DNA of 48,335 bases. It comes from an uncultured Algimonas sp. (lineage in GTDB: Bacteria > Pseudomonadota > Alphaproteobacteria > Caulobacterales > Maricaulaceae). Shown here in pieces: positions 15,188 to 24,468 of this stretch. Made by a program: the position numbers and the translations under genes. The stretch covers positions 1 through 48,335 of the forward strand of contig NZ_CANMJB010000012.1 in the NCBI RefSeq assembly GCF_947498175.1. The letters run 5' to 3'. Below the pieces are notes generated by a model. It was not told where the DNA came from and did not search any database. It was given only the letters and a program-made list of their open reading frames with translations. Position 1 is the stretch's first letter. Every line of letters starts with the position of its first letter.

Positions 15188-17424
15188 TGGCGCGCAAGAA
15201 AAAGAGCGAGATCACACCCGAGATCGTCGCCGAACACGGTCTGTCCGAGGATGAATACGCGATCGTGCTCGACCGGCTCGGCCGTGAACCGAACCTGACG
15301 GAACTGGGCATCTTCTCGGTCATGTGGAGCGAGCATTGCTCGTACAAATCCTCGCGCCGCCATCTGGGCAAGTTCCTGACCACGAGCGACCGCGTCATCC
15401 AGGGGCCCGGCGAGAATGCGGGCGTGATCGACATCGACGACGGCGACGCCATCGTCTTCAAGATGGAGTCCCACAACCACCCGTCCTTCATCGAGCCCTA
15501 TCAGGGCGCGGCGACGGGCGTGGGCGGGATCATGCGCGACGTGTTCACCATGGGCGCGCGCCCCATCGCGCTGATGAACGCGCTGCGCTTTGGCGAACCG
15601 GGCCACCCCAAGACGAAAGCGCTGGTGTCGGGTGTCGTCGCCGGGATCGGCGGCTACGGCAATTGCGTCGGCGTGCCGACGGTCGGCGGGGAGACGAACT
15701 TCCACCCGGGCTATAACGGCAATATTCTCGTCAACGCCATGTGCGTCGGCCTCGCCCGCACCGACAACGTCTTCTATTCGGCCGCCAAGGGCGTCGGCAA
15801 TCCGATCTTCTATGTCGGGTCCAAGACCGGCCGCGACGGCATCCACGGCGCCACCATGGCGTCGGCCGAATTCGACGATGACAGCGAAGAGAAGCGCCCC
15901 ACCGTGCAGGTCGGCGATCCGTTTACCGAAAAGTTGCTGATCGAGGCCTGCCTGGAACTGATGGCGACCGACGCCATCATCGCCATCCAGGACATGGGCG
16001 CGGCGGGCCTGACCAGTTCCTCCATCGAGATGGCCGACAAGGGCGGCGTCGGCATCGCGCTGAACCTCGACAAGGTGCCGCAGCGCGAAACGGGCATGAG
16101 CGCCTACGAGATGATGCTGTCGGAAAGCCAGGAACGCATGCTGATGGTCATCCAGCCGGGCAAGGAGAAGCTGGCCTTCCAGGTGTTCGAGAAGTGGGAG
16201 CTGGACGTCGCCGAAATCGGCACCACGACGGATACGGGCCGGTTGGTGCTGACGCATAAGCGCAAGACCGTCTGCGACATCCCGATCGCGCCGCTGGCCG
16301 ACGACGCGCCGAACTACGACCGCCCGCACGAACCGACCGCGCCGCGCGAAATCCTCAAGCCGGACGAAGTGGACGAACCTGCAGACTACAACGATGCGCT
16401 CATCCAGGTCATGACCGATCCCGACATGGCGTCGAAACGCTGGATCTGGGAACAGTATGACCGCCACGTCATGGCCGACACGGTCGATAGCAGCCAGTCG
16501 GGCGGCGACGCCGCCATCGTGCGCATCCACGGGCCTGACGGGCCGACCGACAAGGCCGTGGCCATCACGACCGATTGCACGCCGCGCTATTGCTATGCCG
16601 ATCCGGTGCAAGGCGGTCGGCAGGCCGTGGCTGAGAGCTGGCGCAACCTGACCTGCGTCGGGGCCAATCCGGTCGCGATCACCGATTGCCTGAACTTCGG
16701 AAATCCGGAACGTTCCGAGATCATGGGCCAGTTCGTCGGCTGCATCGAGGGCATGAACGAGGCCTGCCGCGCCTTCGACTATCCGGTCGTGTCCGGCAAT
16801 GTGTCACTCTACAACGAGACGAACGGCGTCGCCATTCCGCCGACCCCGGCCGTGGGCGGGGTCGGTCTGATCCCGGATCTGACGCTGGTGCAGTCCCTGG
16901 GCGGCGCCCGGCCCGGCGATACGCTGATCCTGATCGGCGCAACGGAAGGCTGGCTTGGCAGCTCGATCTTCCTGCGCGCCTTGCAGAACCGCGAGGACGG
17001 CGCCCCGCCGCCCGTCGATCTGCAGGCCGAAAGGCACAATGGCGATTATGTCCGGAAACTGATCCGCAACCGCCGCGTGCGGGCCGTGCACGACCTGTCG
17101 GACGGCGGCCTCGCGGCGGCCGCTTGCGAGATGGCGTTCGCGTCAGGCATCGGCATGGAGCTGATCAATCCGAGCGAGCTGCCTGCCCATGCCTGGTATT
17201 TCGGCGAAGATCAGGCCCGCTACCTCATCAGTACGGATGGCAATTCGGTCAATCCGATCCTGACGACCGCCGACGGGCTCGGCGTGCCGGCCATGATCGT
17301 CGGCAAGGCCGGCGGCACGCGGCTGAAAGCCAAAGGCGCCTTCGATGTCAGCCTGGACGGGTTGCGCGGACGCTGGGAACAATGGATGCCCGAGTTGATG
17401 AGCGGCGCGACCGAGACGGTCTGA
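15187..17424 (+). CDS. purL: Phosphoribosylformylglycinamidine synthase, synthetase subunit
   Basis: The 745-residue small-type PurL, which converts FGAR to FGAM with ATP and ammonia delivered by PurQ. Conserved segments in order: [12 protein letters not shown], the ATP/Mg segment [51 protein letters not shown], and in the second half [13 protein letters not shown] and [12 protein letters not shown]. The one-base overlap with purQ implies coupled synthesis of the complex. bolA follows after 24 bp. Confidence 0.98.
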   Translation: MARKKKSEITPEIVAEHGLSEDEYAIVLDRLGREPNLTELGIFSVMWSEHCSYKSSRRHLGKFLTTSDRVIQGPGENAGVIDIDDGDAIVFKMESHNHPSFIEPYQGAATGVGGIMRDVFTMGARPIALMNALRFGEPGHPKTKALVSGVVAGIGGYGNCVGVPTVGGETNFHPGYNGNILVNAMCVGLARTDNVFYSAAKGVGNPIFYVGSKTGRDGIHGATMASAEFDDDSEEKRPTVQVGDPFTEKLLIEACLELMATDAIIAIQDMGAAGLTSSSIEMADKGGVGIALNLDKVPQRETGMSAYEMMLSESQERMLMVIQPGKEKLAFQVFEKWELDVAEIGTTTDTGRLVLTHKRKTVCDIPIAPLADDAPNYDRPHEPTAPREILKPDEVDEPADYNDALIQVMTDPDMASKRWIWEQYDRHVMADTVDSSQSGGDAAIVRIHGPDGPTDKAVAITTDCTPRYCYADPVQGGRQAVAESWRNLTCVGANPVAITDCLNFGNPERSEIMGQFVGCIEGMNEACRAFDYPVVSGNVSLYNETNGVAIPPTPAVGGVGLIPDLTLVQSLGGARPGDTLILIGATEGWLGSSIFLRALQNREDGAPPPVDLQAERHNGDYVRKLIRNRRVRAVHDLSDGGLAAAACEMAFASGIGMELINPSELPAHAWYFGEDQARYLISTDGNSVNPILTTADGLGVPAMIVGKAGGTRLKAKGAFDVSLDGLRGRWEQWMPELMSGATETV

Positions 17425-17448
17425 CGAAACGGGTTTGGAGACGATTCG

Positions 17449-17679
17449 ATGGCGATGGAAAAAGAGGCGATCGTGGCGATGCTGAAGGCCGCCCTGCCCG
17501 ACGCCGAAATCGAGATGATCGATCTGGCCGGCGACAACGACCATTGGAAGGCCGTCATCGTCAGCGAGCGGTTCCGCGGCCAGAGCCGCGTCGCGCAGCA
17601 CCAGCTCGTCTATTCGGCCCTGGGAGACAAGATGGGCGGCGAATTGCACGCCCTCGCCCTGGAAACCCGCGCCCCGTGA
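17449..17679 (+). CDS. BolA/IbaG family protein
   Basis: 76 residues with the class II KH-like BolA fold: HWKAVIVSERFRGQSRVAQHQ contains the conserved His and the FxGxxxVxxHQ core, followed by LVYSALGDKMGGELHALAL. BolA proteins partner monothiol CGFS glutaredoxins in holding or trafficking [2Fe-2S] clusters. A CGFS glutaredoxin gene lies 85 bp downstream, supporting that role. TTGGAG precedes the ATG by 8 bp. Confidence 0.93.
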   Translation: MAMEKEAIVAMLKAALPDAEIEMIDLAGDNDHWKAVIVSERFRGQSRVAQHQLVYSALGDKMGGELHALALETRAP

Positions 17680-17705
17680 CGGTGCCTCTGTAACGCCTTC
17701 GTCAG

Positions 17706-17734
17706 TTGAACCCCGTCCGGTCGCTTCCTACGTT
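17706..17734 (+). promoter_or_regulatory. Candidate promoter for grxD
   Basis: TTGAAC (17706-17711) and TACGTT (17729-17734) with a 17-bp spacer, about 30 bp before the grxD ATG. It would allow grxD expression apart from the pur operon. Confidence 0.45.
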
Positions 17735-17764
17735 GGACGCGACCTCACAGGAGACCCGCTTTTC

Positions 17765-18115
17765 ATGTCCGATACACCCGCCCCCGACCAGACGGTCAAG
17801 GACCAGATCGCCAAGACTGTCAACGACCACGATGTCGTGCTCTACATGAAAGGCACGCCGACCTTCCCGCAATGCGGGTTTTCGTCGACCGTCGTGCAGG
17901 TTTTCGACTATCTCGGCGTCGATTATTCGTCCGTCAACGTGCTGGAAGACCCGGCCGTCCGACAAGGCATCAAGGACATCAACAACTGGCCGACCATCCC
18001 GCAGGTCTTCGTCAAGGGCGAGTTCATCGGCGGCTGCGACATCGTCCGCGAAATGTTCGAGTCCGGCGAACTGCGGACGCTGCTGGCCGACAAGGGTGTG
18101 GAGATGGCGGCGTAA
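17765..18115 (+). CDS. grxD: Monothiol (CGFS) glutaredoxin
   Basis: 116 residues, Grx4/GrxD type. The active site is CGFS in KGTPTFPQCGFSSTVVQVF, with the glutathione-binding WPTIPQVFVKGEFIGGCDIV. These proteins bind a [2Fe-2S] cluster with glutathione and pass it on, commonly with BolA; the bolA gene is immediately upstream. It is the last gene before a ~1.2 kb non-coding repeat region. Confidence 0.97.
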   Translation: MSDTPAPDQTVKDQIAKTVNDHDVVLYMKGTPTFPQCGFSSTVVQVFDYLGVDYSSVNVLEDPAVRQGIKDINNWPTIPQVFVKGEFIGGCDIVREMFESGELRTLLADKGVEMAA

Positions 18116-18128
18116 TCCAACGTCTTGC

Positions 18129-18316
18129 CCCACAGGTCTGCGTCCCGCCATGCGGCTCTAGACCGCCAACGGCCATCTTCGCGAACCTCGTCGGACTGAG
18201 CATTCGTCCTTAAGGACGACAAGGAATTGCCGCGGCGCAAGCCCGGCGGCAGTTTGCCCGCCCATCTGCGTAGATCCTTATCCCTGACTCGATCCGGGAT
18301 CCATCTCCCAACCGTC
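18129..18316 (+). repeat. Left copy of a ~190-bp interspersed repeat
   Basis: It aligns along its whole length with the reverse complement of 19086-19277. Shared landmarks in order are TGCGTCCCGCCATGCGG, GCCAACGGC, a CGTCC-TTAA-GGACG palindrome, CGCAAGCCCG, and at the far end CCGGGATCCATCTCCC. By eye identity is roughly 65-75 percent with small indels. No protein is encoded. Confidence 0.7.
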
Positions 18317-19085
18317 ATAGCCAGCACGATCATCGCGCGATTGAGCCCGGAGTGAGGGCTGCTGCGACCGTTGCCCTTGATCTTCGTCGCCAGGGATGAC
18401 CGCATCGGCGTTTCGTACAAATCCCCTCCTTCGGGGCGCTCTTGCCAAATCCATCCTCGCTTATCGACTTGAGCGACCCATGGCGGTGCCTTGTAATCGC
18501 TCGGCCTTACAGAAAACCTTGGGAAAATGATCCTCCTTTTCGAAAGCTGTGATATCTTTCCGCCATTCCACTCCCGGTCACGAGGCGGTTGCATGACCGT
18601 GGTGGGGGTGGGGTTTTCCGGGAGGTCCGGATGGCGGGCGGGCGGGCAGCAGTCCGACGCGCGGCTCGCAAGAGCGGCGCGACAACCGCCCCGGACGGCC
18701 GAGCGGTGTTTATGCAACGCACCGATCGCCCGACCTTCCGTGTGGAGAGCGAACCTCCGGCTGTCGCCGGGTGGTGGCGAGAGGCGAGCGCCTTGGATGG
18801 GACACTGGCTGCGGTGTTCCCGGAGACCGTCGTCGCCCCGCCCGGCCCGACCGGACGCCCTCCATGCGGATGACCGCATCCGGGAACCGACGCGCGGGCT
18901 CCGTCCCAGCGTAAAAAGGTAAGTGTTTGCTTTGTTCCTTCGCCGGGACGGAGCCCGCGCCTCGTGCATTCTTCAAGGATGCGCCGCTCTTGCCGGGACA
19001 GGCCCCCGGTCGCAGGACTAGGCGTGGGCGGATGACGATCGGCGCGGGGCCGTGGGGTCCGTCACGGGGCGGCTGGGCTGGGCGG
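18317..19085. other. Non-coding centre between inverted repeat copies
   Basis: About 770 bp. Open frames exist but have skewed Arg/Gly/Pro composition and no recognisable domain or ribosome-binding site. It contains short hairpins (GCGGATGACCGCATCC near 18866), G-rich runs (18600-18660) and one clear copy of the GCGCGGGC palindromic element. I see no transposase or gene remnant. Confidence 0.5.
18890..18967 (-). repeat. GCGCGGGC palindromic element, best copy
   Basis: The 16-bp arms GCGCGGGCTCCGTCCC (18892-18907) and their perfect complement (18945-18960) enclose a 37-nt loop. Read on the minus strand the loop GAAGGAACAAAGCAAACAC continues to ACCTTTTTAC. That loop and the flank CACGAGGCGCGGGC recur at 48101-48176, so the loop as well as the arms is conserved. 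Confidence 0.75.
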
Positions 19086-19277
19086 AACGGTGGGGAGATG
19101 GATCCCGGGTCGGGCCCGGGATGAGGGGGTGGGGAGAGGAGGCCGGCAAGACGCCGTTCGGGCTTGCGGCGAGGTGTTCCCTTCGCGTCCATTGGGACGC
19201 GTGTCCGTGCCGGACAAGGTTTGCGACGGTTGCCGTTGGCAATCTTAGACCCGCATGGCGGGACGCAAACCTGGGGC
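19086..19277 (-). repeat. Right (inverted) copy of the ~190-bp interspersed repeat
   Basis: Read on the minus strand it starts CCCCAGGTTTGCGTCCCGCC and ends GGGATCCATCTCCCCACC, parallel to the copy at 18129. It has two internal palindromes: GCGTCC-CAAT-GGACGC and CCCGGG-CCCGA-CCCGGG. It ends 6 bp from the rpsD stop codon, so the rpsD transcript must run into it; it may act in 3'-end formation. Confidence 0.7.
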
Positions 19278-19283
19278 CAGTCG

Positions 19284-19901
19284 TTAACGCGAGTAGAATT
19301 CGATAACCAGGTTCGGTTCCATCTGCACCGCGTAGGGCACTTCGTCGAAGCTCGGCACGCGGGTGAAGGTGGCTTTCATGCCCTTGACGTCGAGGTCGAC
19401 ATAGTCCGGCACGTCGCGTTCGGCCAGTTCCAGCGCTTCGAGGACGAGGGCCATGGTCTTGGACTTCTCGCGGACCTCGATCGTGTCGCCGGGTTTGACG
19501 CGGTAGGACGGGATGTTGACCTTCTTGCCGTTGACCAGGACGTGGCCGTGATTGACGAACTGGCGCGCGGCGAACACGGTCGGCACGAACTTGGCGCGGT
19601 AGACGACGGCATCGAGACGCTGCTCCAGCAGGCCGATGAGGTTCTCGGACGTATCGCCCTTCATCCGGGTGGCTTCGTCATAGGTGCGGCGGAACTGCTT
19701 TTCGGTGACGTTGCCGTAATAGCCCTTGAGCTTCTGCTTGGCGCGCAGCTGCGTACCGAAGTCGGACATCTTGCCGCGACGACCGCCACCATGCTGCCCG
19801 GGCGGGTTGGGACGCTTGTTGACCGGGGACTTGGGACGGCCCCAGATGTTTTCGCCCATGCGGCGATCGATCTTGTATTTAGCGGAGTGACGCTTCGACA
19901 T
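19284..19901 (-). CDS. rpsD: 30S ribosomal protein S4
   Basis: A 205-residue primary 16S rRNA-binding protein. It begins [20 protein letters not shown], has the S4 RNA-binding domain [20 protein letters not shown] through [19 protein letters not shown], and ends VIEFYSR, all as in alphaproteobacterial S4. It stands alone rather than in an alpha operon. The start is the first Met, preceded by a modest AAGGGCG. Confidence 0.98.
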   Translation of the reverse strand: MSKRHSAKYKIDRRMGENIWGRPKSPVNKRPNPPGQHGGGRRGKMSDFGTQLRAKQKLKGYYGNVTEKQFRRTYDEATRMKGDTSENLIGLLEQRLDAVVYRAKFVPTVFAARQFVNHGHVLVNGKKVNIPSYRVKPGDTIEVREKSKTMALVLEALELAERDVPDYVDLDVKGMKATFTRVPSFDEVPYAVQMEPNLVIEFYSR

Positions 19902-19996
19902 GGCGGCGCCCTTTCATATCTTCGCGGGCCGGCTTCCAGCATGTGCGGAGGCAATTGCAACGGCGACGGCGCGAATATCCCGTCTTGAAGGCGGGC

Positions 19997-20024
19997 GACA
20001 TACTGCAAAAAGACGTGAAGTCAA
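19997..20024 (-). promoter_or_regulatory. Probable rpsD promoter
   Basis: On the minus strand TTGACT (20024-20019) and TATGTC (20002-19997) are separated by 16 bp, about 95 bp upstream of the rpsD ATG. The leader contains GGGC-rich and CAATTGC segments that might allow S4 autoregulation, but no known S4-binding fold was recognised. Confidence 0.5.
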
Positions 20025-20064
20025 CACGGCCTGACAGGCCGTCCGAGAGGTGTATGGGGCGGTC

Positions 20065-20958
20065 ATGAACCGATCCCAGCAACCCGACAGCCGTGCCGGT
20101 CTCGTCTCCGGCCTGTCGGCCTATCTGATGTGGGGTCTGTTCCCCATCTATTTCGTCGCGACCAAGGCCGTGCCCGCTCCGGAGATCCTGGCGCACCGCA
20201 TCCTCTGGTCCCTGCCCTTCGGCCTGCTCATCCTCGTCTTCCGCAAGCAGATCGGGGCCATGCTGACGGCGCTGCGCCATCCGCGCACGCTGGGACTGCT
20301 GACGCTGGCTTCCGTCAGCCTGGCCGCGAATTGGGGGGTCTACATCTATGCCATCCAGATCGGGCAGATCTTCCAGGGCAGTCTGGGATATTACATCAAT
20401 CCGCTGATCTACGTCCTCGTGGCCGTCCTGTTCTTCGGCGAAAGATTGTCCAAGTTGCAGGGTCTGGCCATCACGCTGGCTTGCGCCGGAGTGCTGGTGC
20501 TGACGCTCTATGGCGGGCAGTTCCCGGTCATCTCCTTGTTCCTAGCGGTCAGCTTCACGATCTACGGCGTGCTGCGCAAGCTGATCGATGTCGGCGCCAT
20601 GCCGGGATTGTTCATCGAGGTGCTGGTGCTGCTCCTGCCCGCCGCCGGCTACATGGCGTGGCTGGCGCAGTCCGGACAGATCGTGTTCGGCACGGATCCG
20701 ACGCTCGATTGGCTGATGGTGGCGGCGGGTCCGATCACCGTGCTGCCGCTGCTGGCCTTCGCGTTTGCGGCCCGGCGCATACGGCTATCGACGCTGGGCA
20801 TCCTGCAATTCATCGGGCCGACCATGCAGTTCCTGTGCGGCCTCTATTACGGCGAAGCCTTCACGACGGCGCACGCCGTCTGCTTCGGGCTGATCTGGTG
20901 CGGGGTGGCGTTGTTCGCCTGGGACGGCTGGCGCGTCAGCCACCCATCATCCGCATGA
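20065..20958 (+). CDS. rarD: EamA/RarD-type drug/metabolite transporter
   Basis: An inner-membrane protein of ~297 residues with about ten hydrophobic helices. RarD-specific segments are GLVSGLSAYLMWGLFPIYF, EILAHRILWSLPFG, NWGVYIYAIQIG, and GPTMQFLCGLYYGEAF in the last helices. The substrate is not established for the family. GTG 20050 in the same frame is an alternative start; ATG 20065 is preferred because it follows GGGGCGG. The 3' end overlaps the convergent gene at 20936 by 23 bp. Confidence 0.92.
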   Translation: MNRSQQPDSRAGLVSGLSAYLMWGLFPIYFVATKAVPAPEILAHRILWSLPFGLLILVFRKQIGAMLTALRHPRTLGLLTLASVSLAANWGVYIYAIQIGQIFQGSLGYYINPLIYVLVAVLFFGERLSKLQGLAITLACAGVLVLTLYGGQFPVISLFLAVSFTIYGVLRKLIDVGAMPGLFIEVLVLLLPAAGYMAWLAQSGQIVFGTDPTLDWLMVAAGPITVLPLLAFAFAARRIRLSTLGILQFIGPTMQFLCGLYYGEAFTTAHAVCFGLIWCGVALFAWDGWRVSHPSSA

Positions 20959-21196
20959 GGAAGATGCCGAGCGCGAACGCCACGAAGTGAATGAGCGTTT
21001 GCTGGAAGACGAGGAAGGCCCCGTCGAGGATCATGTTGCGGTCCGGCGCCTGAGGCTGCGTCCTGAGCTGGTCGCGCCGTAGCGGAAACAGCAGCACCGC
21101 CGACAGGATGGCGACGATGAAAACCAGGAAGAACGGATAGGACAGATAGCCCAGACCGAAGCTGACGATCAGGGCGAGATAGGGAACGAAGCGCAT
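20936..21196 (-). CDS. Small membrane protein, unknown
   Basis: 86 residues with helices at about 4-36 (one long or two short hydrophobic segments, ending in Arg-Arg) and 58-84 (FLVFQQTLIHFVAFALGIFL). The loop between is polar (DQLRTQPQAPDRN). AGGGGC precedes the ATG. It converges on and overlaps the rarD 3' end. I do not recognise the family; it is accepted as a gene because of the clean membrane topology and ribosome-binding site. Confidence 0.7.
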   Translation of the reverse strand: MRFVPYLALIVSFGLGYLSYPFFLVFIVAILSAVLLFPLRRDQLRTQPQAPDRNMILDGAFLVFQQTLIHFVAFALGIFLMRMMGG

Positions 21197-21210
21197 GGCG
21201 CGCCCCTAGA

Positions 21211-21244
21211 GAAAGCGGACCGCACGTGCAACGCGCGGTCCGCA
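21211..21244 (-). terminator. Rho-independent terminator of the 21273-21710 gene
   Basis: GCGGACCGC (21216-21224) and GCGGTCCGC (21236-21244) form a perfect 9-bp stem. On the minus strand it is followed by TTTCTCT. It lies 28 bp beyond the stop of the upstream gene and 14 bp before the next start. Confidence 0.75.
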
Positions 21245-21272
21245 GCTTTGTCGTCGCTTCGCGAGAGGACGT

Positions 21273-21710
21273 CTATTCTTTGTCGATGTCGGTCGCGAAG
21301 ATGAACGTATCCATGCCGGCCGGAATGGTCGCATTGACAGTCGCGGGCAGGTCGTAGTCGCGGGCACGGACCGTGCCTTCGATGTCGATCATGTCACCGC
21401 GATTGATGTCGAGCATGCCTTCCTGGTTCGTGCCGGGCGTGCGGACTTCGTCGAACACGATGTAGTATTCCGTGCCGCTCATGTCTTCGGCGTAGAAGGC
21501 CATGTCGCCCGATACGTTGGTCACGCGCAGATCGTCCATGTCGACGGCGCTGTCGACCACGACGCGGTCGACCGTGCCAGTATCGACCGTATCGACATCA
21601 TCGTCGTTGCCGGCGAACCACCAGAAGAGCAGCGCAGCGAGTAGAAGCGCTCCCAGCAGCCACAGCCACCAGAGCGAATTTTCTTTCTTTTCGACGGGAA
21701 TCTCAGCCAT
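21273..21710 (-). CDS. Membrane-anchored protein with a possible OB-like domain
   Basis: 145 residues. A short cytoplasmic N-terminus (MAEIPVEKKENS) is followed by one Trp/Leu-rich transmembrane helix (LWWLWLLGALLLAALLFWWF), an acidic linker (GNDDDVDTVDT), and a ~100-residue beta-rich periplasmic domain (DLRVTNVSGDMAFYAEDM, MIDIEGTVRARDYDLP). The beta pattern and the word 'INRGDMIDIEGTV' resemble an OB-fold, but this is inference. AAGGAG precedes ATG 21710. It has its own terminator and so is probably a single-gene unit. Confidence 0.75.
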   Translation of the reverse strand: MAEIPVEKKENSLWWLWLLGALLLAALLFWWFAGNDDDVDTVDTGTVDRVVVDSAVDMDDLRVTNVSGDMAFYAEDMSGTEYYIVFDEVRTPGTNQEGMLDINRGDMIDIEGTVRARDYDLPATVNATIPAGMDTFIFATDIDKE

Positions 21711-21805
21711 GGGTCGTCTCCTTTTCGAATGAGTCGCCGCGCCTGGCACGACGCGGGACGGGAACGTTCAAGCTACGCGCATTCTGCGACGATGTTCCCA
21801 AAGCG

Positions 21806-22633
21806 TCAGTCCCCGTCGGGGACGATGCCGCGTTTGCGGTCGATATGGCGGCCTCGGCCCCTGGACAGGGCCTTGACGATTCCGCGAAAGGTCCGGACTT
21901 CCTGCTCGGTCATTCGCGCGCGGGTCAGCGGCGCCCGGATGTTGTGGCGCATCAATTCCTGCTTGGATCGGGGGTAGAAGAAACCCGCCTCTTCCAGTTC
22001 CGCTTCCAGGTGATCGAACAAACGGACCAGGTCTTCGCGCGGCGCCACGTCGGACAGGCTGTCGTCGAACGTATCCGGCACGCCTTCGCCCGCCGCGTAG
22101 AGGAAGGCGAAGACATTGACGGCCTGCGCCAGGTTGAGCGACTGGAAGGCCGGATTGACCGGATAGGTCAGGATCGCATCCGAAAGCGCCACGTCCGCAT
22201 TGGCGAGGCCGGACTTCTCCGGCCCGAACAATATGCCGGTCCGCGTGCCGGACGCCTCCAGAGCGCGCAAGCGTCCGCCCAGGCCTTCGACGCCTTCGAC
22301 CGGCAATTCGATGTCGCGGCGCCGCGCCGTCGCGGACAGCACATGGTTCAGGTCGGCCACAGCCGCCTCGGTCGTGTCGAATATGGACGCCGACTCGATC
22401 ACCGACAAAGCGCCGGCCGCCAGCGTGACCGCCGCTGGATTGGGCCAGCCGTCGCGCGGGGCGACGAGCCGCAGATCCGTCAGGCCGAAGTTCAGCATGG
22501 ACCGCGCGGCTGCGCCGATGTTCTCGCCCAGTTGCGGATTGACCAGGATCACCGCCGGAACGGTTTGGGAAGCCACGCCCACGGTGCGGCCCAATTGGTC
22601 GCGGACTTCCTTGCCGGGCTTGTTCGCGCCCAT
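21806..22633 (-). CDS. trmJ: tRNA (Cm32/Um32) 2'-O-methyltransferase, TrmJ family
   Basis: A SPOUT methyltransferase of 275 residues. Motif 1 is [20 protein letters not shown], motif 2 [16 protein letters not shown], and motif 3 [19 protein letters not shown]; together these are characteristic of TrmJ. The C-terminal helical extension ([20 protein letters not shown]) is also typical. It methylates the ribose at position 32 of tRNA. GAGGTG precedes the ATG. It is divergent from icd with a ~95-bp shared upstream region. Confidence 0.92.
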   Translation of the reverse strand: MGANKPGKEVRDQLGRTVGVASQTVPAVILVNPQLGENIGAAARSMLNFGLTDLRLVAPRDGWPNPAAVTLAAGALSVIESASIFDTTEAAVADLNHVLSATARRRDIELPVEGVEGLGGRLRALEASGTRTGILFGPEKSGLANADVALSDAILTYPVNPAFQSLNLAQAVNVFAFLYAAGEGVPDTFDDSLSDVAPREDLVRLFDHLEAELEEAGFFYPRSKQELMRHNIRAPLTRARMTEQEVRTFRGIVKALSRGRGRHIDRKRGIVPDGD

Positions 22634-22728
22634 GTCATCACCTCGCCGATAGTGCTTTAACTCTGGACACGCTTTGCTATACGCGCCCGCGAAATTCCAA
22701 GACTTTGCTGAAAAGAACAGAGGACCTC

Positions 22729-23940
22729 ATGGCCAAAATCAAGGTGAAGAATCCCGTCGTCAACATGAATGGCGACGAGATGACCCGCATCATCTGGGAC
22801 ATGATCATCGAACGGCTGATCGAGCCCTATCTGGACATCGACCTGCTCGACTACGACCTGTCGATCCAGAGCCGCGACGCGACCGACGACCAGATCACGG
22901 TGGATGCCGCCGAAGCCATCAAGAAGCACAATGTCGGCATCAAATGCGCGACCATCACGCCGGACGAAGCCCGCGTGGAAGAATTCGATCTCAAACGCAT
23001 GTACCGGTCCCCCAACGGCACGATCCGCAACATTCTCGGCGGCGTGGTGTTCCGCGAACCGATCATCTGCTCGAACATTCCGCGTCTGGTCCCCGGCTGG
23101 ACGCAGCCCATCGTCATCGGCCGCCACGCTTTCGGCGACCAGTACAAGGCCACAGACTTCGTGGTTCCCGGCCCCGGCACGGCGACGATCAAGTTCGAAG
23201 GCGAAGACGGCGAGGTCATCGAGCACAAGATCTTCGACTTCCCCGGCGGCGGCGTGCTGATGGGCATGTACAATCTGGACAAGTCAATCGAGGACTTCGC
23301 CCGCGCCTGCTTCAATTACGGCGTCCAGCGCCGCTGGCCCGTCTACATGTCCACCAAGAACACGATCCTGAAAAAGTATGACGGCCGCTTCAAGGACATC
23401 TTCCAGGACGTCTACGACAATGAATTCAAGTCCAAGTTCGAAGCGTTCGGCGGCGAGTACCAGCACCGCCTGATCGACGACATGGTCGCGGCGGCCATGA
23501 AATGGTCCGGCGGCTATATCTGGGCCTGCAAGAACTATGACGGCGACGTGCAGTCCGACACGGTGGCGCAAGGGTTCGGCTCGCTCGGTCTGATGACGTC
23601 CTTCCTGCTGACGCCGGACGGCAAGACGATGGAAGCCGAAGCCGCGCACGGCACGGTCACCCGCCATTACCGCAACCACCAGAAGGGCGAGGCGACATCG
23701 ACCAACTCGACCGCGTCGATCTTCGCCTGGACCCGAGGCCTCGCCCACCGCGCCAAGCTGGACGACAACGAAGCGTTGCTGAAATTCGCCACCGGTCTGG
23801 AAGAAACGGTCGTCGATACCATCGAGGGTGGCCAGATGACCAAGGACCTCGCATTGCTGGTCGGAGACAAGCAGGGCTGGCTGACCACGACGGGATATCT
23901 GGAAGCCATCGACGAGAACTTCCAGAAGAAGATGAGCTAA
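22729..23940 (+). CDS. icd: NADP-dependent isocitrate dehydrogenase (homodimeric type)
   Basis: A TCA-cycle enzyme, 403 residues, of the eukaryote-like dimeric subfamily common in alphaproteobacteria. It begins [20 protein letters not shown]; the isocitrate-binding [23 protein letters not shown] and the NADP-site [15 protein letters not shown] are present. AGAGGA lies 8 bp before the ATG. A TATACG word at about 22679 could be a -10 element, with TTTAAC 16 bp upstream as a weak -35. Confidence 0.98.
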   Translation: MAKIKVKNPVVNMNGDEMTRIIWDMIIERLIEPYLDIDLLDYDLSIQSRDATDDQITVDAAEAIKKHNVGIKCATITPDEARVEEFDLKRMYRSPNGTIRNILGGVVFREPIICSNIPRLVPGWTQPIVIGRHAFGDQYKATDFVVPGPGTATIKFEGEDGEVIEHKIFDFPGGGVLMGMYNLDKSIEDFARACFNYGVQRRWPVYMSTKNTILKKYDGRFKDIFQDVYDNEFKSKFEAFGGEYQHRLIDDMVAAAMKWSGGYIWACKNYDGDVQSDTVAQGFGSLGLMTSFLLTPDGKTMEAEAAHGTVTRHYRNHQKGEATSTNSTASIFAWTRGLAHRAKLDDNEALLKFATGLEETVVDTIEGGQMTKDLALLVGDKQGWLTTTGYLEAIDENFQKKMS

Positions 23941-24069
23941 AGGACATAGCTCCATGTGGGCTCCGGAACCGGCCCATTGGCGAAAACACCCGCTCCGAGC
24001 AAAGCGAGGGGCAGTCGTCGTGTTTGGGTCATGCGCCCGACCCCAGCGCGCTGAGCGGTCGCGAACCCC

Positions 24070-24468
24070 ATGCACGGCATCCGCCTGAACCAAGTTACGC
24101 TCGCGGCCACGGACATGGCCGCGAGCATCATGTTTTACGAAACACTCGGCTTGCGGCTCATCGTGGATGCTGCTCCGCGCTATGTGCGCTTCGAGTTTCC
24201 CGATCCGCCCGGCGGCGGGGAGCCGGCCACCCTGTCGTTGCACCATGTCTGTGAGGATTGGCGCGCGCCCGAGGACTGGCCGCTCGTCTATCTGGAAGTG
24301 GACGACGTCGCGGCTTGCCTTGCGGACACGGGGCTGACCCCGTTGGCCCCGCCCGAACTGAAATCCTACGCCTGGGAAGAAGCGGATGTGCTCGACCCGG
24401 CCGGAAACCGCCTTCGGTTGTACAAGGCCGGCATGGCCAGGCGGTTCCCCGACTGGCGGATCGATTGA
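24070..24468 (+). CDS. VOC (glyoxalase/dioxygenase) superfamily protein
   Basis: 132 residues forming one pair of beta-alpha-beta-beta-beta modules: LNQVTLAATDMAASIMFYETL at the start, VYLEVDDVAACLADTGL in the middle, and DVLDPAGNRLRLYKAG at the end, the last being the usual metal-ligand Glu/His strand (here NRLRLYK, without an obvious Glu). The reaction is unknown. It is 129 bp downstream of icd. Its TGA is overlapped by the TTG start of the next small gene, so the two are coupled. Confidence 0.88.
   Translation: MHGIRLNQVTLAATDMAASIMFYETLGLRLIVDAAPRYVRFEFPDPPGGGEPATLSLHHVCEDWRAPEDWPLVYLEVDDVAACLADTGLTPLAPPELKSYAWEEADVLDPAGNRLRLYKAGMARRFPDWRID

Noticed and set aside
15025-16611. 528-codon open frame opposite purL
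   Set aside because: Antisense shadow of a well-conserved gene; no signature or ribosome-binding site.
18527-18922. Possible gene or pseudogene in the centre of the inverted-repeat region
   Set aside because: Skewed Arg/Gly/Pro composition, no start signal, no domain, and overlapping frames of equal quality.
18129-19277. Insertion sequence with terminal inverted repeats
   Set aside because: The repeats are far longer than IS ends, are diverged, and no transposase or target duplication is visible.
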